64,000 bases of DNA from Terribium retamae (GTDB lineage Bacteria; Pseudomonadota; Alphaproteobacteria; Rhizobiales; Rhizobiaceae). Position numbers and translations under genes: made by a program. The stretch's first letter is position 1. Each line of letters starts with the position of its first letter. This document shows positions 53,888 through 61,313 of the stretch, piece by piece. The stretch lies in contig NZ_JAKREW010000003.1 of assembly GCF_022347545.1 (NCBI RefSeq), positions 216,181 to 280,180 of the forward strand, written 5' to 3'. The notes beneath the pieces are model-generated. The model was not told the origin of the DNA. It made no database searches and saw nothing but the letters and a program-made list of their open reading frames with translations.

Positions 53888-55312
53888 ATGGGTACGGTGA
53901 CACTACAGATGGATGGCCTGCACGCCGCTTCGAGCAGAGGCGGAACGTTGATCGAAACTGTCATGGCGACGGTGCGGCAACGCATTGCCGCGCGCCAGCT
54001 TACGCCCGGCGCCAAGCTGCCCTCCGTCCGCGCTTTCGCCAAAACAATGCAGGTTTCCACGTCGACCGTGGTCGAAGCCTATGAGCGACTGGCTGCCGAA
54101 GGCGTGATCCGTTCCCGTCCAGGCTCCGGCTTCTTTGTCTGCGGTCCGCTGGCGCCGCTTTCACTCGCCGAGGTAGGACCGCGGCTCGATCGCGAGATCG
54201 ATCCTTTATGGATATCGCGGCAGTCGCTGGAAGCCGGTGGCGATATACTGAAGCCCGGCTGCGGCTGGCTTCCCGCCGACTGGATGCCGCAACAGGCATT
54301 GCGGCGCGCTTTGCGTGGTCTTGCCCATGCCAAGGACATGGTTCTGGCCGACTACGGCACGCCGCTCGGTTTGGCACCGTTGCGGCAACTGCTGGCACGC
54401 CGCATGGGCGAGCATGGCATCGAAGCCTCGCCCGAGCAGATCGTGCTGACGGAGTCGGGCACGCAGGCGATCGATCTGCTGTGCCGTCTTCTCATCGAAC
54501 CCGGCGATACGGTGTTGGTCGACGATCCCTGCTATTTCAATTTCCACGCGCTGTTGCGCGCCCATCGCGCCAAGATTGTCGGAGTGCCCTATACGCCGAC
54601 AGGGCCAGACCTCGACCTGTTCGCGCAGGCGCTCGCCGAACATCGGCCACGGCTCTACATCACCAACTCGGCGCTGCACAATCCGACTGGGGCGACGTTA
54701 TCCCCTGTCACCGCACATCGCTTGCTCAAGCTGGCTGACCAGTCGGATCTCACCATTGTCGAGGATGACATCTTCGCCGACTTCGAGACGGAACCAGCGC
54801 CGCGCCTTGCCGCGTTCGATGGGCTCTCGCGGGTGGTGCACATCGGCAGTTTTTCCAAGACGCTGTCTGCTTCGGTACGCTGCGGCTTTATCGCGGCGCC
54901 ATCCGACTGGATCGAGCGGCTGACGGACCTCAAGATTTCAACCACCTTCGGCGGCGGGCGGCTTTCAGCGGAATTAGTATTTTCGCTGCTCAAGGACGGC
55001 AGCTATCGCAAACATGTCGAGACACTGCGGCAGCGATTGTCGGCTGCAATGGTTGATACCATGCAGCAACTTGAACCCATCGGCGTCAGGCCATGGATCG
55101 AACCGCGTGCCGGCATGTTCCTTTGGTGCAGCCTGCCTGACGGGCTGGACGCTGCCGACGTTGCGCGGCGCGCGCTGGCTGACGGCGTCGTGCTGGCGCC
55201 CGGCAATGCCTTCAGCCTGTCGCGGACGGCCAGCCGTTTCCTGCGTTTCAATGTCGCCCAGTCAAAGGATACACGCATGTTGGAAGTGATCGCCAAAGCC
55301 ATGCGCGGCTGA
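53888..55312 (+). CDS. MocR-type GntR/aminotransferase regulator (PdxR-like)
   Basis: This protein fuses an N-terminal GntR winged helix (about 15-85: KLPSVRAFAKTMQVSTSTVVEAYERLAAEGVIRSRPGSGFFV) to a fold-type I aminotransferase. The PLP-binding lysine is Lys324 in HIGSFSKTLSAS. MocR regulators use PLP or an aldimine to change DNA binding, often controlling vitamin B6, GABA or taurine genes. ATG 53888 lies next to the palindrome and lacks a good ribosome site; ATG 53909 is possible. Divergent to an EamA exporter. Confidence 0.92.
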   Translation: MGTVTLQMDGLHAASSRGGTLIETVMATVRQRIAARQLTPGAKLPSVRAFAKTMQVSTSTVVEAYERLAAEGVIRSRPGSGFFVCGPLAPLSLAEVGPRLDREIDPLWISRQSLEAGGDILKPGCGWLPADWMPQQALRRALRGLAHAKDMVLADYGTPLGLAPLRQLLARRMGEHGIEASPEQIVLTESGTQAIDLLCRLLIEPGDTVLVDDPCYFNFHALLRAHRAKIVGVPYTPTGPDLDLFAQALAEHRPRLYITNSALHNPTGATLSPVTAHRLLKLADQSDLTIVEDDIFADFETEPAPRLAAFDGLSRVVHIGSFSKTLSASVRCGFIAAPSDWIERLTDLKISTTFGGGRLSAELVFSLLKDGSYRKHVETLRQRLSAAMVDTMQQLEPIGVRPWIEPRAGMFLWCSLPDGLDAADVARRALADGVVLAPGNAFSLSRTASRFLRFNVAQSKDTRMLEVIAKAMRG

Positions 55313-55332
55313 GTGTTTCAACACGAATAAGC

Positions 55333-55734
55333 TCACGCCCCGGCAGACGCCGGTGGCTTGCGGTGAGCGTCGATGCTCCACGGACCGGGTCCGGCGACAG
55401 ACAGATACAGAAATAAAAAACAATAGACGATCGCGAGGTTGCCGCCGTTGAGAACCGGGAAGAACGAATTCGGCGCATGGCCGATCCAATAAGCAAACGC
55501 CATCAGGCCGGAGAGTATGAATGCCACGGGGCGTGTGAACAGTCCGACCAGAAGCAAGGCGCCACCGACCAGTTCCAGGGCCCCCGCAAACCATGACAGG
55601 GAAAAAACCGCTGGCAGGCGTTCGAGTGTCGGAAAGCCCAGTAACTTGCCGGTGCCGTACTGGAACAGGGTAAGGGCGCTTACGACCCGAAGAATGCTTA
55701 AAAACTGCGGTCGCAGTGAATCGACATCGATCAT
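55333..55734 (-). CDS. DoxX-family membrane protein
   Basis: A 133-residue protein with four membrane helices: FLSILRVVSALTLFQYGTGKLLGFP, then SLSWFAGALELVGGALLLVGLFTRPVAFILSGLMAFAYWIGHAP, and a last helix after NGGNLAIVYCFLFLYLSV. This is the DoxX/TQO-small-like fold, found in redox or surfactant-related membrane roles. ATG 55734 gives the usual short N-terminus; the longer frame upstream is unlikely. It stands alone on the minus strand. Function unknown. Confidence 0.9.
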   Translation of the reverse strand: MIDVDSLRPQFLSILRVVSALTLFQYGTGKLLGFPTLERLPAVFSLSWFAGALELVGGALLLVGLFTRPVAFILSGLMAFAYWIGHAPNSFFPVLNGGNLAIVYCFLFLYLSVAGPGPWSIDAHRKPPASAGA

Positions 55735-55853
55735 CGGCTTTTTCTCGTTGTTTCTCCCCGGTACTGATAGCGGCGACTGCCGATAACAGGGCAATAAACT
55801 GTTCGAGATTTTAGCAAATGCTGAATTGCGAAACGTATGGGGAGCTTGATCGG

Positions 55854-56390
55854 TCAGATCAAGCGAAAGGTGCCACTGCACAGGGCGTCAATCACGGCGG
55901 CAGCCGTTCGTCCTGGGGGCTGATCGCCGATGTCGATGGCGTGCGCTTCAAGCTCTTCCAGCGCAGAGAGCTGCCGGTGAAGTGCCGAGATCGGTTCCGG
56001 GTCGGTCAGCGTGTCGCCGCCACGCTCGCGGCAGCGACGGATGGCGACATCGAGTGGCGGGCGCAGAACTACATAGTGCAGCGGAACGGTGAGGCGCCTG
56101 AACGGTTGCAGGAACCACGGGCCGACAATCCCATCGACGATGACGAAGAACCCGCCCTTTGCGTACCCCTCCGCCGCCTTGGCGAGCACGTCCACCACAA
56201 CGGCGTTCTGTGCGTGGGCTTGTGGCAAATAGGGCGCGACGGCGCCATTTTTGATGAAATGCCAGAAATCGTCGGAGTGCAGGTGGACTTTTGCCGATCC
56301 GGCTTCGGCTCCAAGCATCTTGGCGGTGGTGGTTTTGCCAGACCCAGGTGTGCCCGTCAGAATGAGAATTTCGCCGGCGAAATCGATCAT
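55854..56390 (-). CDS. P-loop AAA/kinase-like ATP-binding protein
   Basis: The 178-residue protein has a Walker A GTPGSGKTT (about 13-21), then LHSDDFWHFIKNGAVAPYLPQAHAQNAVVVDVLAKAAEGYAKGGFFVIVDGIVGPWFLQPF, which looks like the lid and acceptor region of small-molecule kinases such as chloramphenicol phosphotransferase or shikimate-type kinases. The C-terminus has LRPPLDVAIRRCRERGG. The substrate is unknown. ATG 56390 gives the usual start just before the P-loop. Confidence 0.87.
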   Translation of the reverse strand: MIDFAGEILILTGTPGSGKTTTAKMLGAEAGSAKVHLHSDDFWHFIKNGAVAPYLPQAHAQNAVVVDVLAKAAEGYAKGGFFVIVDGIVGPWFLQPFRRLTVPLHYVVLRPPLDVAIRRCRERGGDTLTDPEPISALHRQLSALEELEAHAIDIGDQPPGRTAAAVIDALCSGTFRLI

Positions 56391-56547
56391 GGCTGCGTCT
56401 AACACAATGCGGGCCGGCGCCCAAGCGTCTCGGATCGATGGGAAATGTCAGCTTAAGGATGCCACGGCCGACATTGACGCTCGCATCGCTGTTCCTAACC
56501 TGTCAAGGAAGAGACAAAGCACTGGTTGGCAATCGACGAGGCCCGGT

Positions 56548-56913
56548 TTGACGCTCGATGAATACAACAGTTTCTGTGCTTCTCTGCCGGCTGCCCATCA
56601 CGTGGTGCAGTGGGGCGGCGCGCATGTCTGGAAGGTAGGCAGCAAGGTCTTCGCTATCGGCGGCTGGAGCCAGCACGCCGAGCATCCTTTCTTCACATTC
56701 AAGTGCTCAGACATGGCTTACGATGTTCTCAAGGAGCAGCCCGGTTGCCGCCCCGCGCCCTATCTCGCCTCGCGTGGAATGAAATGGATCCAGCGGGTGA
56801 CCGCAGAGAGCATGGATGATGAGGCGTTGATGGACTACCTGACAGACAGCCACCGCCTTGCTGCCCGCAATCTGACAAGGCGCGAGCGGCGGGAATTGGG
56901 ACTGGAAGGTTAA
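56548..56913 (+). CDS. MmcQ/YjbR-family protein
   Basis: A 121-residue protein of the MmcQ/YjbR (CyaY-like) fold: EYNSFCASLPAAHHVVQWGGAHVWKVGSKVFAIGG, KCSDMAYDVLKEQPGCRPAPYLASRGMKWIQRV and YLTDSHRLAARNLTRRERRELGL. The family is annotated as DNA-binding but its role is not clear. No ATG is available; TTG 56548 has GAGG six bases upstream and fits the family N-terminus. A longer frame runs to 56251 but overlaps the P-loop gene on the opposite strand. It stands alone. Confidence 0.87.
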   Translation: MTLDEYNSFCASLPAAHHVVQWGGAHVWKVGSKVFAIGGWSQHAEHPFFTFKCSDMAYDVLKEQPGCRPAPYLASRGMKWIQRVTAESMDDEALMDYLTDSHRLAARNLTRRERRELGLEG

Positions 56914-57064
56914 ACTCGGCTCTCATGGAACCGCACTTGCCTTCCCGCCATGTTCATGCCCAGTTCATGGTCAAATCGTTAGGCGGATCATGGCCCTCGC
57001 GGGAATTCGCGCGCTCGGCCGATGAGCCAGATCGGTGACGGAACGCCCGGAGAGTTCGGACTAA

Positions 57065-58555
57065 ATGCTGCGCACGATTCTTTCGTTTTCAGCCCTGACG
57101 CTCGGCGCGTCGCTGTCATTCGTCGCCCAGGCTGCAACGACCGTGAAGCAGGGCGAGGAAAGCCAGATCTCGCACAAGGCCGAGGGTATCCAGGTCGCGC
57201 AGGACGGCGACTATCAGGTGTTCTACGACGGCAAGGGCAATCGGGTCATCGTCGACGGCTATACCGGCAAGGTGATTGCGATCCAGCCGCCGCAGACACG
57301 CTTCGACCGGCGCGCGCTGCGTCTCGAAAACCGGCAACGGCGCGTCGAACGCGCGCCCGATGATGAACGCTATTATCTCGACGACCCCGAGGACATGGCA
57401 CGCTTCCGCAGAAGGCAGATGGAAGACCAGCGTGCCTATCAATATCCGGAGGACGATGGTGGCTACTATGACGGCTATCCGCCTCAGGGCGGCATGGCCG
57501 ATACCTTTCCGCCAGCGCCCGGGTCGCGCGATCGCTACGGCGATCCGTTGCCTGCCAATCCTGAAGGCATTCCTGCCCCACAGCCGGTTGAGCGGCAACC
57601 TCTGGAGGCTTCGATCGACCCGGCGCAGCCGACATCTCCGGATGCGTCCATCGCCCCCGACCAGCCAGCAACCGGTGGAAAGTCGGCAGTCAACCCGTCG
57701 CTGTCGCTAGGTGCCCGCGAAGATGTCGCGGCACTGCAGGTTCTGCTCGACCGTGCCGGTGCTTCGCCCGGTGCCGTCGATGGACGTTTCGGCTCCAACA
57801 TGGACAAGGCGATCACTGCCTATCGGGAAATCACGGGGACCAATCTGAAGTCGACCGATACGGCGGCCATCAAGGAGGAACTCGAGAAATCGGGGGGGCC
57901 AGCCTTTGCTACCTATTCCATCACTGCCGAGGATGCAGCCGGTCCTTACGTTGCCTCCATCCCGGAAGACTACAGCCAGAAGGCGACGCTGGAACGCATG
58001 AGCTTTACCTCGGTAACCGAGGCGCTTGCCGAACGCTTCCATATGGATGAAGCTTATCTCAAGGCGATCAATCCAGGCGTCAACTTCAACCGGCCGGGCA
58101 CGCTGGTGAAAGTGGTCAATTTTGGCAAGCTGGCGCAGACGCCAGTAACGCACATCATTGCCGACAAAGGCCGCAAACAGGTTCGTGCCTATGATGCTTC
58201 GGGCAAGCTGGTGGCAGCCTATCCTGCGACGATCGGCTCGTCCGACACACCGTCGCCCACGGGCACGCACGCGGTTTCGCGCGTCGCTTTCGATCCGAAT
58301 TATACCTACAACCCCAAGATCAATTTCAAGCAGGGTGCCAACGACAAGGTTCTCACCATCCCACCGGGGCCGAATGGGCCAGTCGGGTCGATCTGGATCG
58401 CGCTGGACAAACCGACCTATGGTATCCATGGCACGCCGGAGCCGTCGAAGATCGGCAAGACCGAAAGCCATGGCTGCGTGCGGCTGACCAACTGGGACGC
58501 CGCTGAGTTGGCGAGGCTGGTGAAGCCCGGCGTGCCGGTCGATTTTGTAGAATAG
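57065..58555 (+). CDS. L,D-transpeptidase with peptidoglycan-binding domain
   Basis: The 496-residue exported protein has a signal peptide (about 1-23), a Gln/Pro/Asp-rich region, and a peptidoglycan-binding-1 domain (about 218-278). The C-terminal YkuD L,D-transpeptidase domain has the catalytic Cys471 in HGTPEPSKIGKTESHGCVRL. It should make 3-3 cross-links or anchor proteins to peptidoglycan, which is important in Rhizobiales that grow from the pole. The long linker is rich in low-complexity Pro and Gln. Confidence 0.95.
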   Translation: MLRTILSFSALTLGASLSFVAQAATTVKQGEESQISHKAEGIQVAQDGDYQVFYDGKGNRVIVDGYTGKVIAIQPPQTRFDRRALRLENRQRRVERAPDDERYYLDDPEDMARFRRRQMEDQRAYQYPEDDGGYYDGYPPQGGMADTFPPAPGSRDRYGDPLPANPEGIPAPQPVERQPLEASIDPAQPTSPDASIAPDQPATGGKSAVNPSLSLGAREDVAALQVLLDRAGASPGAVDGRFGSNMDKAITAYREITGTNLKSTDTAAIKEELEKSGGPAFATYSITAEDAAGPYVASIPEDYSQKATLERMSFTSVTEALAERFHMDEAYLKAINPGVNFNRPGTLVKVVNFGKLAQTPVTHIIADKGRKQVRAYDASGKLVAAYPATIGSSDTPSPTGTHAVSRVAFDPNYTYNPKINFKQGANDKVLTIPPGPNGPVGSIWIALDKPTYGIHGTPEPSKIGKTESHGCVRLTNWDAAELARLVKPGVPVDFVE

Positions 58556-58563
58556 GGCTTCTT

Positions 58564-58633
58564 TCAGAACGACTGGGGCTTCGTTTTCGATTTCGCGCAG
58601 GGTTCCGTCCGAAAATCGATACCGGTTTGCGCA
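58564..58633. repeat. diverged intergenic repeat
   Basis: The region between the L,D-transpeptidase and the MFS gene has a TTCCGTCCG core shared with the other two elements, flanked by TCGCGCAG and TTGCGCAG. It is related to but diverged from the TTAGAGC-type palindromes. Low confidence. Confidence 0.45.
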
Positions 58634-58653
58634 GCCATGCGTTAAGCAGAGCC

Positions 58654-60225
58654 ATGCAGGCAAGTGGCGATACAGGCATGGATGCCGGTGTTCTCGGTGG
58701 ATTGGCTTCGACAGAAACCTTCTGCCCGCAGCGCAACCGCCGCTATGTGCTGGTCGCCGCCATTCTCGCTTCCGCGCTTGGTTTCATCGACGGTTCGGTG
58801 CTTTCGATTGCCATGCCCATTCTGCGTGCCAATCTGGGTGCAAGCCTTGTCGAGGCGCAGTGGATTTCCAATGCCTATGCGTTGACGCTGTCGGCGCTGA
58901 TCCTGGCCGGTGGGGCGGCCGGTGACCGGTTCGGTCTGCGCCGTGCCTTCGTTGCCGGGATCACGCTGTTCATTGCGGCATCGATCGCCTGTGCACTCGC
59001 GCCGACCGCGCCGCTGCTCATCCTGTCCCGCGCGATCCAGGGTATCGGTGCCGCCGTCATGGTTCCCGGCAGCCTTGCCATCATCGCCAAGGCTTATCCA
59101 AAGGCCGAGAGGGGCCGCGCCATCGGAATCTGGGCAGCTGCCTCGGCATTGACGACCGCCCTCGGTCCCGTGCTCGGCGGGATGGTGCTATCCAGTTTCA
59201 GTGATGGCGTCTGGCGCGCGATCTTCGCCATCAATCTGCCGCTTGGTGCTCTTGCGATCTGGCTGCTGCTCGCCAAGGTTCCTGCCGATTCACCCGCGCA
59301 TCCGAGGGGACTGGACCTCGGCGGGGCTGGGCTTGCCACATTATCCTTTGGCGCCATGGCGTATGGTTTGACGGCGATGAGCGCGGAAGGCGGCAACGGT
59401 TCCATGATGATGAATGCCATCGTGTTTCTCATCGGCGTTGTCGCGCTCGCGGTTTTCGTGGCGTGGGAACGTCACCACCGCGAACCGATGATCGACCTCA
59501 AGCTGTTTAGGATTGCCGCTTTCTCCGGGGCCAATGCGGCAACTTTCTTTCTCTATTTCGCGCTGTCGGCGGTCCTGTTTTACCTGCCTATGCTTCTGAT
59601 CGCTGGCTGGAGGCTGAGCACGGCAGAGGCAGGCTTCATTTTCCTGCCGCTGTCGGCGGCGATCGCCTTGTTGTCCGGGCCCGTCGGCCGATGGTCCGAC
59701 CGTACCGGAGCGCGCCTGCCTATAACACTGGGCAGCTTTGTGGTGGGTCTCGCACTCGTCGGACTGGCTGTTGTGGTGGGAGTGGATTTCCGCGGCTTCT
59801 GGAGCGGCATTTTCCCGCTGACGATGCTGATGGGATTTGGCATGGCATTGGTCGTGTCGCCTTTGTCGACCGCGATCATGACTTCGGTCGACGACAGAGA
59901 CACCGGTGCCGCCTCCGGGATCAACAATGCGGTCGCGCGGATCGCCGGGCTGATGGCTGTCGCCGCGCTCGGCGCGGTGGTGGGACTGGCCTATGCCGCC
60001 GCTGGCGGTTCTGCGAGTGGCTCCGAGTTCGGCGTATTGCCTCAGTCCGACATCGAGCCGGCGGCGGAGGCCATACGGACAGCCGCAACCGGGCGAGCCT
60101 TCCAGGCTGTCGCGGCAATCTCGGCGGTCATGTGTTTCATGGCTGCCTTGACCGCATGGCTGACGCAGCCGGCACAAATGTTGCCGACTCGTGAAGGCGG
60201 GCCGGGAGGTGCTATCGATCCTTAG
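58654..60225 (+). CDS. MFS transporter, DHA2 family (14-helix)
   Basis: A 523-residue drug:proton antiporter of the EmrB/QacA type. Signatures include LGFIDGSVLSIAMPILRANLGASLVEAQWISNAYALTLSALILAGGAAGDRFGLRRAF, the motif C-like PGSLAIIAKAYPKAERGRAIGIWAAASALTTALGPVLGG, and WRAIFAINLPLGALAI. It has no membrane-fusion partner next to it. ATG 58654 is favoured over TTG 58627, which lies in the repeat; ATG 58678 is another option. The substrate is unknown. Confidence 0.93.
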   Translation: MQASGDTGMDAGVLGGLASTETFCPQRNRRYVLVAAILASALGFIDGSVLSIAMPILRANLGASLVEAQWISNAYALTLSALILAGGAAGDRFGLRRAFVAGITLFIAASIACALAPTAPLLILSRAIQGIGAAVMVPGSLAIIAKAYPKAERGRAIGIWAAASALTTALGPVLGGMVLSSFSDGVWRAIFAINLPLGALAIWLLLAKVPADSPAHPRGLDLGGAGLATLSFGAMAYGLTAMSAEGGNGSMMMNAIVFLIGVVALAVFVAWERHHREPMIDLKLFRIAAFSGANAATFFLYFALSAVLFYLPMLLIAGWRLSTAEAGFIFLPLSAAIALLSGPVGRWSDRTGARLPITLGSFVVGLALVGLAVVVGVDFRGFWSGIFPLTMLMGFGMALVVSPLSTAIMTSVDDRDTGAASGINNAVARIAGLMAVAALGAVVGLAYAAAGGSASGSEFGVLPQSDIEPAAEAIRTAATGRAFQAVAAISAVMCFMAALTAWLTQPAQMLPTREGGPGGAIDP

Positions 60226-60310
60226 AGCGGTTCCGTTTCACGGGACGTCCATCTGCGTCACGCAATTCCGGACGGAAAACCGTCGGGTACTTTCCTGGAA
60301 TTGCTGGAGC
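60221..60310. repeat. Mesorhizobium-type palindromic repeat (inverse copy)
   Basis: TTAGAGCGG (60222-60230), CGCAATTCCGGACGGAAAA (60261-60279) and TGGAATTGC (60296-60304) match the inverse of the 36331 element: CGCAATTCCGGACGGAAAA is the reverse complement of its TTTTCCGTCCGGAATTGCG. It follows the MFS stop and precedes the GGDEF gene. This is the second full copy in the window. Confidence 0.75.
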
Positions 60311-60452
60311 ATTTTTGGAGAGCCGGTTCCTTATCCAGCGATGTCCGTCTGTGGTTGCGGCGAACATCTTGCTTCGATTGAACGATATTTGCCGCCGGGA
60401 ATGTGTTAGAGTGCAGGCACATAGCGTGATCGTATCACCAGTGGGGGCGCGC

Positions 60453-61289
60453 ATGTCGAAGGATGATCTGCGGCGGCAGCTGAGTTCTTCCGGGATCGCT
60501 TCGGGCGATATGCGACTGCTCGACCGGCGCACGCTTCTGTTTGCCGGACTTTGGGTGCTTCTTGTTGGCGGGCTCTTCGCCTTCGCAGTGACCGTCAACC
60601 TGTTCGATTGGCTCTATGAAATCACGCGCGCCCATGAATACTGGCAGCTCGACGAGTTACTTGCTCTGCTTCTTTGCGTTGGTATTGGCTCGCTGGTCTT
60701 TTTGGCCATCCGGACCAGACAGCTCTCGCGGGAAATAAAGCGTCGAGAGGCCGCGGAATTTTTGGCCCACGAATCCGCGCGGCATGATGCGTTGACAGGC
60801 CTGGCTAATGGTCGACGCTTCCGCGAGGCTCTCGCTCAGGCGATCGAAAGTGCGCGGCAGTCGCAGTCAAGCTGCGCAATCCTGTTCATCGATCTCGACC
60901 GTTTCAAGCCGGTCAACGACATGCACGGCCACGCGATCGGCGACGAGGTCTTGATCGATGTGGCGCAGCAGATTGCGAAGGCAGCCCCTGCAGGAGCGAC
61001 GGCGGCTCGGCTCGGTGGCGACGAATTCGGCATGATCGTGCTCGGGGTGCCAAGTCGCGAGTCGGTCCTTTTTCTGTCGCAGCGGCTTTCGCGCGATATC
61101 GGCAAGACACGTCAGATGGGCGAAGTGCAACTGGAGGTTGGCGCCACGGTCGGCATCGCTGTTTTTCCCGATGATGGACGTGATGCCGCGGAACTCGTCG
61201 CGGCGGCCGATAAAGCCATGTATGCCGCCAAACCTTCGCGCCGCGGGTTGATCAGCCTGGATGACCCGAATGGTGCGAGAGCCAACTGA
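60453..61289 (+). CDS. membrane GGDEF diguanylate cyclase
   Basis: The 278-residue protein has two membrane helices (about 28-50 and 68-88) joined by a short periplasmic loop, and then a GGDEF domain. The catalytic motif is intact (RLGGDEF, GGDEF at 188-192), with FIDLDRFKPVNDMHGHAIGDEVL before it. The I-site RxxD is absent (residues 179-182 read P-A-G-A), so product inhibition at that site is not expected. ATG 60453 has GGGGG five bases upstream. It stands apart from the other cyclase at 4373. Confidence 0.93.
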   Translation: MSKDDLRRQLSSSGIASGDMRLLDRRTLLFAGLWVLLVGGLFAFAVTVNLFDWLYEITRAHEYWQLDELLALLLCVGIGSLVFLAIRTRQLSREIKRREAAEFLAHESARHDALTGLANGRRFREALAQAIESARQSQSSCAILFIDLDRFKPVNDMHGHAIGDEVLIDVAQQIAKAAPAGATAARLGGDEFGMIVLGVPSRESVLFLSQRLSRDIGKTRQMGEVQLEVGATVGIAVFPDDGRDAAELVAAADKAMYAAKPSRRGLISLDDPNGARAN

Positions 61290-61313
61290 TCATCAGTCGT
61301 CATGAACAAACGG

